From assembly GCA_038237805.1 (NCBI GenBank), contig JBBRYI010000009.1, positions 1 to 64,000 of the forward strand: DNA of 64,000 bases, given 5' to 3'. The position numbers were made by a program, and so were the translations under genes. The DNA is from JBBQFI01 sp038237805 (GTDB lineage: Bacteria > Verrucomicrobiota > Verrucomicrobiia > Chthoniobacterales > UBA10450). Shown here piece by piece: positions 24,957-34,239 of this stretch; the stretch's first letter is position 1, and each line of letters begins with the position of its first letter. The notes below the pieces were generated by a model. The model saw only the letters and a list, made by a program, of their open reading frames with translations, searched no databases and was not told where the DNA came from.

Positions 24957-26768
24957 ATGGGCATGATCCCACCACAAAACATCGAGCAAATCGCCGCCGC
25001 CAATGACATCGTGGAGGTGATCGGCTCGTATTTTCCGCTCAAGCGTGCCGGCACCAATTTCAAGGCGCTCTGTCCGTTTCATCAGGAAAAAACTCCATCT
25101 TTTACGGTCAGTGCGAGCCGGCAAACTTTTCACTGCTTCGGCTGTGGCGTCGGTGGAAGCGTTTTCCGTTTCGTCATGGATTACGAGCATATCGATTTTC
25201 CTTCGGCTGTACGTAAACTCGCGGCGCGGGCCGGAATTCCGGTGATTGAAGAGCGCGGCGCCGAGGGCGGTCAGGATGATCGTCAGCACGAAACGCGGCG
25301 GACTTTATTAAAGCTGCATGCGGAAGCAACGGAATGGTTTCAGCAAAACTTGCTCAAGAAAGACTTTGGAGAACCAGCGCGCGGTTATCTGAAAGAACGT
25401 GGGATCGATCGCAAGATCGCTGGCAACTGGCAAATCGGTTTTGCGCCCGATAGCTGGGATGCGTTTTTAAAATGGGCGCTCGATCGTGGTTATCGTCGTG
25501 CGCAAATTTTACAAAGCGGTTTGGTGAAACTGCGCGATGAGACGCGCACCGATGGGGAAGTTTACGATCGTTTCCGCGGCCGAATCATGTTCCCGATCTG
25601 CAACGATGTCGGTGAAGTGATCGCGTTCAGTGGCCGGGTGCTGGAAAAAAACGCGGAGACCGCAAAGTATCTGAATTCCCCGGAAACGCCGCTTTTCCGA
25701 AAGGGGAATATTCTTTTCGGTCTGCACAAAACGAAACGCGGATTGATTGAGGCCAACTGCGCGATTGTTTGCGAGGGCCAGCTCGATTTGATCACGCTTT
25801 TCGAAGCGGGAATCACAAATGTAGTCGCGCCGCAGGGAACCGCTTTCACGGAACAACAAGCGCGGATCCTGAAACGTTTCGTGAGCGAAGTCGTCCTCTG
25901 TTTCGATGCCGACGTCGCTGGACAAAAAGCAGCGGAACGCTCGCTCGATGTGCTTTTGCAAAATGATCTCGTCATTCGCGTGGCGGAAATGCCGGCAGGT
26001 CAGGATCCCGATTCGCTTATTCGGGAGAAGGGACGCGAAGAATTCGAAAAGCGCGTTCGAAACGCCGAGGACTTTTTCGATTACTGGATCGAACACGAAA
26101 CAGCGAAGCAAAATCTCAACTCGTTAGGCGCAAGAATGCAGCTGGCTCGGACCCTGGCGCAGGTCGTCGGTCGAGTGCAGGACTCGTTCATGCGCGGTGA
26201 AGTGGTGAGCAAGGCAAGCGCGCGACTGGGTGTGCCCGCCGCGGAATTCGAAACCCTCATTCCTCAACCGCCGCGCGAACGTTTCGGGACCTCAAAAGAG
26301 TCAAGACCTTCCGCCGCCGCTGTGCCCCGGCATGAGATCGCGATGTTGTGCCTGCTTGCTTTACGAGATGAGGAAGCGCGGGAGTTTTTGCTCGCGCAAG
26401 ATTGGCGGGAGGTTCTGGAACAAACTCCGGATACAGATCTTTTTGCGCGCATTCTTGAGTCGACAATTCAGCCTAACGAACCGGCCTCGTTGAATGCCTT
26501 CATGGCGCAACTATCGCCGGCTGAGGAAGCGCTTGTTTCTTCATGGCTTATGCAAAAGAAGCCCGCGAACGCGCTGACCGTGGCTCAGGACTGGTGGACC
26601 GGCTTGCGCCAGGCGAGTTTGCGCCGTGAACTGCAGGCCGCGAAGGACCGCATGAAACTGCCGCAAATGACCCCTGGAGAAGTCCTGCATTTACAGAAAG
26701 AAATTCTTGACCTGCAAGAACAGCTCCGCGACGTTTCCCAGCTTTCGCCGGCCCGTATCCTCGATTAG
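24957..26768 (+). CDS. dnaG: DNA primase DnaG
   Basis: Primase making RNA primers at the replication fork. The 603-residue protein has the N-terminal CHC2 zinc-binding domain (CPFH at about 38-41, CFGCG near 61-65). A catalytic core with TOPRIM motifs follows (IVCEGQLDLI, LCFDADVAGQ), then a C-terminal helicase-binding region (about 430-603). Two starts are possible, at 24957 and 24963, in a short 56-base divergent gap with nfeD. Followed by rpoD after 72 bases, recalling the dnaG-rpoD macromolecular synthesis operon; rpsU is not present. Confidence 0.97.
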   Translation: MGMIPPQNIEQIAAANDIVEVIGSYFPLKRAGTNFKALCPFHQEKTPSFTVSASRQTFHCFGCGVGGSVFRFVMDYEHIDFPSAVRKLAARAGIPVIEERGAEGGQDDRQHETRRTLLKLHAEATEWFQQNLLKKDFGEPARGYLKERGIDRKIAGNWQIGFAPDSWDAFLKWALDRGYRRAQILQSGLVKLRDETRTDGEVYDRFRGRIMFPICNDVGEVIAFSGRVLEKNAETAKYLNSPETPLFRKGNILFGLHKTKRGLIEANCAIVCEGQLDLITLFEAGITNVVAPQGTAFTEQQARILKRFVSEVVLCFDADVAGQKAAERSLDVLLQNDLVIRVAEMPAGQDPDSLIREKGREEFEKRVRNAEDFFDYWIEHETAKQNLNSLGARMQLARTLAQVVGRVQDSFMRGEVVSKASARLGVPAAEFETLIPQPPRERFGTSKESRPSAAAVPRHEIAMLCLLALRDEEAREFLLAQDWREVLEQTPDTDLFARILESTIQPNEPASLNAFMAQLSPAEEALVSSWLMQKKPANALTVAQDWWTGLRQASLRRELQAAKDRMKLPQMTPGEVLHLQKEILDLQEQLRDVSQLSPARILD

Positions 26769-26840
26769 TCGTCGATTACGGGGTAAGAAGCCATGAAAAG
26801 GGAAGGGAATAGCTTCACCGATTCCTCAATATCATAACCC

Positions 26841-28679
26841 TTGGATTCTAAACGAAAAAGAAGAACGCTGAGAAATTCTAAGAAGCCGCCGAAACAGAAA
26901 CGCGGTGTTCGGCCGGCGCGCATAAAGCTTTCGAAGCCGCGCGGTCGTCCGCCTCGGCACAAGACTCGCTCTGCCAAAGTTGTCGAGCCACGCCGTGAAA
27001 AGTCAAAACGCAATGCGCCGAAAGTGAAAACTCTGGATGAACAGGCGCCGGCGTGGGCGGCGCAATCGGTCGCCGATGTGCAGGTGCGGATTCGCGAGTT
27101 AATCAAACTGGCGAAGGAACAAGGCTATCTCACCTTCGACGATCTCAACGAAGCGTTACCCGAGAACGTGACCAATGCGGATGAGCTCGATGCCATTCTG
27201 ACGCGGCTGCGCCGAATGGAGATCGATATCATCGAAGCTTCCGAGGTCGATCGTTACAAGGACGGGAAGAAAGACACGGAAGAGGAAGAAGAAGAAGGCA
27301 AGCCGGAAGCCAAGCTCGACATTCTCGACGACCCGGTGCGCATGTATCTCAGGCAGATGGGGCAGGTCCCGTTGCTTACGCGCGAGCAGGAAGTGGAAAT
27401 TTCCAAGCGCATCGAGGAAGCGGAGGTAATGGTGCAACGCCATATCCACCGCTTTGGCTTTATCGCCCGCGCGCATCTCGATCTAGCGGACAAATTGACG
27501 GAGGGCCGCGAGCGATTTGATCGCGTAATTCTGGATAAGAAAATTGAGAGCCGCGAGCGCTACATGAAAATGTTGCCGCGCCTTTGCAAACAGGTGGAGA
27601 AACTCGGTGAAGGTCTTACGCAGCAATACGCGCAGCTTTTGAAGGGATCGGCCAAACGCGACTCGAAGAAGGCAAAGCAGTTTCAAAAAGGCGTCAATTC
27701 GTTGCAAAAGCTTTATCCAAAATTCTACTTCAAACAGAAGGTAACTGAAGAATTTGTTCATTTGGCGGATGAGCATTTTCGCGTCATCGGAGTGGCGCAG
27801 GCGGAGGGGAGCAAGCGCCCACGCGGGAACGGCGCCAGCGCCGCCGCCGGTGTCAAAGTGCGCGAATTGGAGACCGCGCTGTGGCTGAGCGTGGACGAAT
27901 ATTCGGAGCAGTATCAGACGCTCAAAGGTTGGTTGCGCAAAGCGCTTCGCGCCAAAACCGAAATGGTGGAGGCGAATTTGCGGCTCGTCATTTCGATTGC
28001 AAAAAAATACACGAACCGCGGCCTGTCCTTTCTTGATCTCATCCAGGAAGGCAACATGGGATTGATGAAAGCGGTGGAAAAATTTGAGTACCGCCGCGGT
28101 TACAAATTTTCCACTTACGCTACATGGTGGATCCGGCAGGCGATTACGCGTTCGATTGCCGATCAAGCCCGCACGATTCGCATTCCCGTGCACATGATCG
28201 AGACGATCAACAAGCTCATGCGGGTGCAAAAGCAGCTCGTGCAGGAATACGGACGGGAACCGACTCCGGAAGAAGTGGCGGAAGAAATATTGCTGCCCGT
28301 CGATCGGGTGCGCGCGGTTTTGAAAATGGCGCAGCAACCGATATCGCTGCAATCGCCGGTGGGCGAAAGCGAGGAGACGAATTTCGGTGACTTTATCGAA
28401 GACAAGGGCGCGGAGAATCCGAGCGATATGACGGCGATCGTCTTGTTGAAGGAGAAAATCAGGGACGTGCTCGAGACTTTGACCGAGCGCGAGCGCCAGG
28501 TCCTCGAACAACGTTTTGGCTTGGTGGATGGCTACAGTCGCACCCTCGAAGAGGTCGGCCGGCAATTTCGCGTAACGCGCGAACGGATTCGGCAAATCGA
28601 GGCGAAAGCGTTGCGCAAGATGCGGCATCCGACGCGTATTCGGCAACTCGAAGGTTTCCTCGAAGCGGCCGAAACCTAG
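26841..28679 (+). CDS. rpoD: Primary sigma factor RpoD (sigma-70)
   Basis: Housekeeping sigma factor that directs RNA polymerase to most promoters. The 612-residue protein starts at TTG with a very basic N-terminal arm (about 1-60: KRKRRTLRNSKK). Region 1.1-like helices follow (VRIRELIKLAKEQGYLTFDDL), then region 1.2 (DPVRMYLRQMGQVPLLTREQE) and a large non-conserved region. Region 2 (NLRLVISIAKKY, FSTYATWWIRQAI), region 3 and region 4 (LEEVGRQFRVTRERIRQIEA) are intact. It follows dnaG and ends with a bidirectional terminator. Confidence 0.97.
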   Translation: MDSKRKRRTLRNSKKPPKQKRGVRPARIKLSKPRGRPPRHKTRSAKVVEPRREKSKRNAPKVKTLDEQAPAWAAQSVADVQVRIRELIKLAKEQGYLTFDDLNEALPENVTNADELDAILTRLRRMEIDIIEASEVDRYKDGKKDTEEEEEEGKPEAKLDILDDPVRMYLRQMGQVPLLTREQEVEISKRIEEAEVMVQRHIHRFGFIARAHLDLADKLTEGRERFDRVILDKKIESRERYMKMLPRLCKQVEKLGEGLTQQYAQLLKGSAKRDSKKAKQFQKGVNSLQKLYPKFYFKQKVTEEFVHLADEHFRVIGVAQAEGSKRPRGNGASAAAGVKVRELETALWLSVDEYSEQYQTLKGWLRKALRAKTEMVEANLRLVISIAKKYTNRGLSFLDLIQEGNMGLMKAVEKFEYRRGYKFSTYATWWIRQAITRSIADQARTIRIPVHMIETINKLMRVQKQLVQEYGREPTPEEVAEEILLPVDRVRAVLKMAQQPISLQSPVGESEETNFGDFIEDKGAENPSDMTAIVLLKEKIRDVLETLTERERQVLEQRFGLVDGYSRTLEEVGRQFRVTRERIRQIEAKALRKMRHPTRIRQLEGFLEAAET

Positions 28680-28682
28680 CGC

Positions 28683-28725
28683 AAAAAAATGAGCTGAACG
28701 CGGTTGCGATCAGCTCAAATTTTTT
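28683..28725. terminator. Bidirectional intrinsic terminator
   Basis: A-run (28683-28689), stem GAGCTGA (28691-28697) with TCAGCTC (28710-28716), then a T-rich run (28720-28725). The symmetry allows termination of both rpoD (plus strand) and the converging Gly/Tyr-rich gene (minus strand). Confidence 0.8.
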
Positions 28726-28743
28726 GGTGTGTTGCTCTCGGTG

Positions 28744-29031
28744 TTACCACCGACCCCGGCGGGCGTAATAAACCCTGTGGCCGCGATGCCGGTAGTAGGG
28801 CCGGCCGCTATAATAACGGTATCCAACCCCTGAATAGTAGGGCCGATAATATCCGTAAGGGTAATAGCCCGAATATCCATAACCGTACCCCGGATAACCG
28901 CATCCGCCATAATATCCGAAGCCAACCGGAAACCCGATTCCTACCGAAACGAAGGTTCGTGCCTCCGTCCGCGGCGCCGCCGCAAAAGCAAATCCACCTG
29001 CCACCAACGCAATCAAAAGAAGTTTTTTCAT
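28744..29031 (-). CDS. Secreted Gly/Tyr-rich small protein
   Basis: A 95-residue protein: signal peptide (KKLLLIALVAGGFAFAAAP) followed by a low-complexity mature part made almost entirely of Gly, Tyr, Pro and Arg (GYGYSGYYPYGYYRPYY). The ATG at 29031 is preferred over a GTG three codons upstream, because the AGGGGAGG Shine-Dalgarno (29041-29049) is correctly spaced only for the ATG. Gly/Tyr-rich exported proteins are common in the phylum and may be surface or matrix components, but no function can be deduced. It stands alone, converging with rpoD. Confidence 0.7.
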   Translation of the reverse strand: MKKLLLIALVAGGFAFAAAPRTEARTFVSVGIGFPVGFGYYGGCGYPGYGYGYSGYYPYGYYRPYYSGVGYRYYSGRPYYRHRGHRVYYARRGRW

Positions 29032-29097
29032 TTGTTCCACCTCCCCTAGTTAAGTTTACGTTTCTTCAATAATAAGTCAGACGCAACTTTTTTTAAA

Positions 29098-30138
29098 TTA
29101 TTCGCGTTTATCCATTGTGTCGTTTGGGTATCCACTAATGCAGACGTTTCCGTCGAGCTGTTGGTAACACACTTTTGTGAGATGCATGGCCTCTTTGGCC
29201 GAACCCGCGCCTTTGCCGGCAAACGCAAGGACCGGTCCACCCGTCAGAATTGGCGCTAAATAAATCTGAACCTTGTCGATCAACCGCGCTTCGAGTGCCT
29301 GTGACAGGATTTGTCCGCCTCCCTCAATCAGCACGCTCGTAATCTCCCTTTCTCCCAACTTCTTCAGCACAGCCGTGAGAGATTGGTTGTTGTAAACGAG
29401 TGTGCGATCAGCATGGCGATCTGCGAAGAGTTTTGCCGTCCGCGGCAGTTTACCGGAACGGGTAAGAACTACACGCCACGGTTGCCGCGTTCTTTTCGTG
29501 CCGCGAACCGTCAGTCTCGGATCGTCGCGTCGCAGTGTTTCTGCGCCGATCAGGATTGCATCCACCTGAGCGCGCAGCGCGTGAGCATGGTGTCGCGCCG
29601 CCGCGCCGGTTAACCAGCGCGACTCGTTAGGCCGCCGCGTCAATCGTCCGTCGAGGCTCATGCCGCACTTTGCAATGACAAATGGTTCTCGCGTCTGAAT
29701 CCATTTGTTGAAACTTTCGTTTAGCATTGTGCAATCCTCGCCCAACACACCATCGCGCACCTGCACTCCCGCCTTCTGCAATTCCGTGATTCCGCGTCCG
29801 GCGTGTCGCGGATTTGGATCGGTCGCACCGATGACAATTCGCCTGACTCCTGCGGCGACGATTGCTTCAGTGCATGGGGGCGTCCGCCCGGCCGTCGAAC
29901 AGGGCTCGAGGGTGACGTACAGTTCTGCGTTTTTCGGCACTGCGCCACGCAGTTGCGCCAAGCATTCAATCTCCGCATGGCGAAGGCCGGCCTGCCGATG
30001 ATGACCGCGCGCCAGAATCTTTCCATTCGCCACGAGAACGGCTCCCACCGCCGGGTTTGGACTGGTTTGTCCCAATCCCTTCTTCGCTTCGGCTAATGCC
30101 GCGCGCATAAAAAATTCGGCCTTATCAATGTCGATCAT
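29098..30138 (-). CDS. ribD: Bifunctional riboflavin deaminase/reductase RibD
   Basis: Second and third steps of riboflavin synthesis: deamination of the pyrimidinone, then NADPH reduction of the ribosyl group. The 346-residue protein has an N-terminal cytidine-deaminase-like domain (zinc motif HAEIE, then PCSTAGRTPPC, about residues 50-85). The C-terminal reductase domain carries GMSLDGRLT, DAILIGAETLRRDDP and VLIEGGGQILSQAL. No other rib genes or FMN riboswitch are adjacent. It is divergent from recA, 69 bases away. Confidence 0.95.
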   Translation of the reverse strand: MIDIDKAEFFMRAALAEAKKGLGQTSPNPAVGAVLVANGKILARGHHRQAGLRHAEIECLAQLRGAVPKNAELYVTLEPCSTAGRTPPCTEAIVAAGVRRIVIGATDPNPRHAGRGITELQKAGVQVRDGVLGEDCTMLNESFNKWIQTREPFVIAKCGMSLDGRLTRRPNESRWLTGAAARHHAHALRAQVDAILIGAETLRRDDPRLTVRGTKRTRQPWRVVLTRSGKLPRTAKLFADRHADRTLVYNNQSLTAVLKKLGEREITSVLIEGGGQILSQALEARLIDKVQIYLAPILTGGPVLAFAGKGAGSAKEAMHLTKVCYQQLDGNVCISGYPNDTMDKRE

Positions 30139-30207
30139 CGCAACGAATATAAATCCGCTTTTCTTCTTGGCGATACACGCGAGGCGACTTACTTAGATAG
30201 CGTTCCT

Positions 30208-31245
30208 ATGCCCACCAAAACCGAAGAGAAACCTGCCGTCGATAAAGTCACGGCTGCACGCAACAAAAATCTCGATCTCGCTATTCAGCAGATCGCAAAA
30301 GATTACGGCGATGGCGCGATCATGCGGCTCGGCGACGATCAAATCGTCGACATCGACGTTATACCCACTGGAAATATTTTGATCGATCGCGCGCTGGGCG
30401 TGGGCGGCTTTCCGCGCGGACGCGTCGTTGAAGTTTTCGGGCCGGAATCATCCGGAAAGACGACGCTGACGTTGACCGTGATTGCACAAGCCCAGAAACG
30501 CGGAGGTCTCGCAGCATTCATCGACGTTGAGCATGCGCTCGATCCCCAATACGCGCGGAGGCTCGGTGTTAATTTGGATGACCTGCTTGTGTCGCAGCCT
30601 AATTCCGGCGAAGAAGCGCTCCGGATTTGCGAAACGCTCATTCGCTCGAATGCACTCGATGTCGTCGTCATCGATTCGGTCGCGGCGCTGGTGACGAAAG
30701 CGGAACTCGAAGGCGAGATCGGTGACGTCACCGTTGGCGCGCAGGCTCGTTTAATGAGTGCCGCATTGCGCAAGCTCACCTCGCTCATTTCGAAAGCGCG
30801 CACGTGCTGCATTTTCACAAATCAGATCCGCGAAAAAATTGGCGTGATGTTTGGCAATCCAGAAACTACGCCGGGCGGCAAAGCGTTGAAATTTTACGCA
30901 AGTGTGCGCGTGGATATTCGTCGTATCGGTGCGATCAAGCAGACCGATGGCGTCGTCACGGGAAATCGCACGCGGGTGAAAATCGTGAAGAACAAAGTTG
31001 CGCCGCCGTTCACAGAAGCGGAGTTCGACATCATGTATAACGAAGGAATTTCTTCGACAGGTGCGTTACTCGATCTCGCGCTCGAAAAACAGATCATCGA
31101 GAAACGCGGTTCCTGGTTGAACTACAAGGGCACGCAGCTGGCGCAGGGACGCGACGCCGGAAAAGAGGCGCTCAAGAACGATCCCGCGCTCTACGAAGAA
31201 ATAGAAGCCGCCGTCAAAGCGAAGTTGGACGAAGAGAAGGGATAA
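30208..31245 (+). CDS. recA: Recombinase RecA
   Basis: RecA forms filaments on single-stranded DNA for homologous recombination and SOS induction. The 345-residue protein has Walker A GPESSGKTT (about 74-82), the MAW-like region, Walker B VVVIDSVAAL, loop 1 (EIGDVTVGAQARLMS) and loop 2 (GVMFGNPETTPGGKALKF). The C-terminal acidic tail is short (LDEEKG). No convincing LexA box appears in the 69 bases shared with ribD. A run of eight T residues follows the stop but no hairpin precedes it. Confidence 0.98.
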   Translation: MPTKTEEKPAVDKVTAARNKNLDLAIQQIAKDYGDGAIMRLGDDQIVDIDVIPTGNILIDRALGVGGFPRGRVVEVFGPESSGKTTLTLTVIAQAQKRGGLAAFIDVEHALDPQYARRLGVNLDDLLVSQPNSGEEALRICETLIRSNALDVVVIDSVAALVTKAELEGEIGDVTVGAQARLMSAALRKLTSLISKARTCCIFTNQIREKIGVMFGNPETTPGGKALKFYASVRVDIRRIGAIKQTDGVVTGNRTRVKIVKNKVAPPFTEAEFDIMYNEGISSTGALLDLALEKQIIEKRGSWLNYKGTQLAQGRDAGKEALKNDPALYEEIEAAVKAKLDEEKG

Positions 31246-31312
31246 TTTTTTTTGACGCCGGGCGGCGCCAGACCGATCGCAGGCACTTTGGGGTGGGCGC
31301 CGATATATGCGT

Positions 31313-31415
31313 TGTCATCCCGAGCGAATGCGAGGGACCTCACTTTTTCGAGCGACGGGTTCGCTTCGCGGAAAATGCGGATTGCACTTGTGAGGTCCCT
31401 CGCGTCGCTCGGGAG
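31313..31415. repeat. Palindromic repeat, family A (recA-alaS gap)
   Basis: Left arm TGTCATCCCGAGCGAATGCG and right arm GAGGTCCCTCGCGTCGCTCG enclose a longer middle that itself contains an inner pair (GCGACGGGTTCGC). It fills much of the 227-base recA-alaS gap. Confidence 0.75.
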
Positions 31416-31472
31416 AACCGTAAATGGGGCCGCACTCTGTAAAAGTGCGCGATTCACGCTAAGTTGCGCGCG

Positions 31473-34229
31473 ATGACTTCCGCGCAAATCCGACAATCCT
31501 TTCTCGATTTCTTTCGCGAGAAAAAGCACAGCATTGTGCCGTCGTCATCGCTTCTGCCGGACGCGCCGAATCTGCTTTTTACCAATGCGGGCATGAACCA
31601 GTTCGTGCCGATCTTTCTCGGGCAACAAAAACCGCAGTGGAATCCGCCGCGTGTTGCCGACACGCAAAAATGCATTCGCGCGGGTGGCAAGCACAACGAT
31701 CTCGAAGATGTCGGGCTCGACACTTATCACCACACCTTTTTCGAGATGCTCGGCAACTGGAGCTTTGGCGATTATTTCAAGAAAGAAGCAATCGAATGGG
31801 CATGGGAATTAATCGTTAGGCGCTGGGGGCTTCCGCCGCCGCGCCTCTACGCGACCGTTTATAAGCCCGGGCCTAACGAACCGAGCGAGTTCGACCAGGA
31901 AGCATATGATCATTGGGCGCGTTTGTTTCGCGAAGCCGATCTCGATCCCGCCATTCACATCGTGAACGGAAACAAGAAGGATAATTTCTGGATGATGGGC
32001 GATACCGGCCCGTGTGGTCCGTGTTCCGAACTGCACGTCGATCTTACGCCTGACGGCGACACACGCGGCACGCTCGTGAACAAAGACGATCCGCGCTGTA
32101 TCGAAATTTGGAATTTGGTCTTCATCCAATTCAACGCCGATGCCGACGGCAAATTCACGCCGTTACCGCAGCGCCATGTCGATACCGGCATGGGTTTCGA
32201 GCGCGCCACCGCGATCATTCAAGGCACGAAAAGCTTTACTGATTTTACGGGCACGATTTCAAACTACGAGACCGACGTCTTTCGCCCAATCTTCGATGAG
32301 TTAGAAAAACTAAGCGGGAAAAAATACACATCGACGCTGCCGAAGCACGGAAGCGCGGCCGAAAGCGAACAAGAAAAAATCGACATCGCGTTTCGCGTGA
32401 TCGCCGATCATATCCGCACGCTAACGTTCGCAATTGCAGATGGAATTGTCCCCTCAAATGAAGGACGCGGTTATGTCTTGCGCCGAATCCTGCGTCGTGC
32501 CGTGCGCTATGGTCGCACCTTAGGATTTCATGAACCATTCTTCTTCAAGCTTGTTGACATCGTCGCTCAAACAATGGGCGACACATTTCCCGAGGTGCCT
32601 AAGAATCGGTCACGAATCAAAGAGACGATCAAACGCGAAGAAGAATCGTTTAACAAGACGCTCGACAAAGGAATCGCACTTTTTGAAAGCGAAGTTTCGC
32701 GATCACCGCAGGAAATTTCCGGACCATTTGCGTTTCGACTTTATGATGAACAAGGATTTCCGCTGGACCTTACTCAGCTCATGGCGCGGGAATGTGGACT
32801 GAAGGTTGATGTTGATGGTTTCGAGAGATTAATGGCCGAACAGCGTGCGCGCGCGCGCGCCGCACAGAAAAGGGAGACGATACAACTCGAAAACGTACAT
32901 GGCTTCTGGGGAGCTACTCGCTTTGTCGGGTATGACAATCTCGAATCTGAGGGTGGTCAGTACATTATCGAAGGGGATCGAATGTTTGTTGAAGTAACAC
33001 CTTTTTATGCAGAAATGGGCGGCCAAGTCGGTGATACAGGAGTCGTTGAGACGACGGACGGTGAGCAGGTTCGCGTGGTGAATACACTACGAAGTCCCGG
33101 CGGTGTGCACGTTTTAAGAATTGCCACGCCGGATTCATTTGGTCCTGAAGGAGGTGTACCGATGCGCTATCGTGTCGACGCGATCCGACGCCGCGCGACC
33201 GAGCGCCATCATACGGTCACGCATATTTTGCATTGGGCGCTGCACGAACTCGTTAGTCGGGATGCGGTGCAGAAGGGAAGTTACGTTGGGCCGGAAAAGT
33301 TGACGTTCGATTTCTCCAGCGCCGCGCTGACGAAGAAACAGGTGCGCGATTTGGAAAAACTGGTGAACGACAAGGTGGTGGAAAACGCGCCGGTCTCATG
33401 GACGGAAGTTCCGTACGCGGAAGCGAAGAAGCGTTCCGATATTCAGCAGTTCTTTGGCGACAAGTACGGCGATGTTGTGCGTGTGGTGCAGATCGGAGGC
33501 GGGCCTAACGAGTTGAACGGTTATTCGATGGAGCTGTGCGGCGGCACGCATGTGCGCGCGACAGGCGAGATCGGTGCGTTTCGCATCGTGCGCGAAGAGG
33601 CGATCGCGGCCGGTATTCGAAGAATTGAAGCGGTGGCGGGCGCCGCAGCGAAGGAGTGGGCGACGAACGAGTCGAAACGGCAGGAGGAAAAATACCATAC
33701 GCTTGCGCGCAAGAAATCTGACATCGCGCCGCTGCCGGCATTTTCGAATGACGGCGAAACGAATGTAATGCTGCAACAAATCGACGCGCGCACAGCGCAT
33801 CTGGAAAAACTTTTGATCGAAGCCCGGGATTGGGAAAAGCAGAATGCGAAGGCGACTGAAGTGAATGTGCGAAGTCGCGCAGCTGCGATCGCGAAGGAGT
33901 TGGCGGAATCGCACGTCGGGAAGACCTCATTAGTATCTCAGGTTCCCGATAGTGACGGGAAATTATTGCAAGCGGTAGCTGACGCGCTCAAAACAAAATT
34001 CACCGGTCCAATTTTTTTGGCGGGCGCGGTTGATGGAGCAGTTGCGCTTATCGCTTCGGTTCCGACAGAGCTCATTTCCAAGATTCCAGCGAATAAGTTG
34101 ATCCATGAAGTTGCCCCCATCGTGGGCGGCAAAGGCGGTGGGCGGCCCGAAAATGCGCGCGGTGCGGGCAACGACCCGGCGAAAATCGAAGAAGCTTTGG
34201 CGCGCGCTCGCGAGCTGATCGGCAGCTGA
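31473..34229 (+). CDS. alaS: Alanine--tRNA ligase
   Basis: Charges tRNA-Ala and edits mischarged Ser/Gly. The 918-residue protein has a class II catalytic core (SFLDFFREKKHSIVPSSSL, FTNAGMNQF, TFFEMLGNWSFGDYFK), a tRNA-recognition domain, and an editing domain with zinc ligands HHTVTH (about 580) and CGGTH (about 690). A coiled-coil dimerisation and DHHA1 C-terminus ends VGGKGGGRPENARGAG. The ATG at 31473 was chosen over an in-frame TTG three codons earlier. Its middle part (about 32.5-33.2 kb) uses visibly more A/T-ending codons than the flanks. Three exact 9-mers lie in it. Confidence 0.97.
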   Translation: MTSAQIRQSFLDFFREKKHSIVPSSSLLPDAPNLLFTNAGMNQFVPIFLGQQKPQWNPPRVADTQKCIRAGGKHNDLEDVGLDTYHHTFFEMLGNWSFGDYFKKEAIEWAWELIVRRWGLPPPRLYATVYKPGPNEPSEFDQEAYDHWARLFREADLDPAIHIVNGNKKDNFWMMGDTGPCGPCSELHVDLTPDGDTRGTLVNKDDPRCIEIWNLVFIQFNADADGKFTPLPQRHVDTGMGFERATAIIQGTKSFTDFTGTISNYETDVFRPIFDELEKLSGKKYTSTLPKHGSAAESEQEKIDIAFRVIADHIRTLTFAIADGIVPSNEGRGYVLRRILRRAVRYGRTLGFHEPFFFKLVDIVAQTMGDTFPEVPKNRSRIKETIKREEESFNKTLDKGIALFESEVSRSPQEISGPFAFRLYDEQGFPLDLTQLMARECGLKVDVDGFERLMAEQRARARAAQKRETIQLENVHGFWGATRFVGYDNLESEGGQYIIEGDRMFVEVTPFYAEMGGQVGDTGVVETTDGEQVRVVNTLRSPGGVHVLRIATPDSFGPEGGVPMRYRVDAIRRRATERHHTVTHILHWALHELVSRDAVQKGSYVGPEKLTFDFSSAALTKKQVRDLEKLVNDKVVENAPVSWTEVPYAEAKKRSDIQQFFGDKYGDVVRVVQIGGGPNELNGYSMELCGGTHVRATGEIGAFRIVREEAIAAGIRRIEAVAGAAAKEWATNESKRQEEKYHTLARKKSDIAPLPAFSNDGETNVMLQQIDARTAHLEKLLIEARDWEKQNAKATEVNVRSRAAAIAKELAESHVGKTSLVSQVPDSDGKLLQAVADALKTKFTGPIFLAGAVDGAVALIASVPTELISKIPANKLIHEVAPIVGGKGGGRPENARGAGNDPAKIEEALARARELIGS

Positions 34230-34239
34230 ATCTACGGAA

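Noticed and set aside
27483..28646. A 387-codon open frame antisense to rpoD
   Set aside because: It is the mirror of the rpoD codon pattern, has no recognisable domain, and rpoD is certain.
30139..30207. A LexA/SOS box in front of recA
   Set aside because: No clear CTGT-N8-ACAG or other known LexA palindrome is visible in the 69-base gap.
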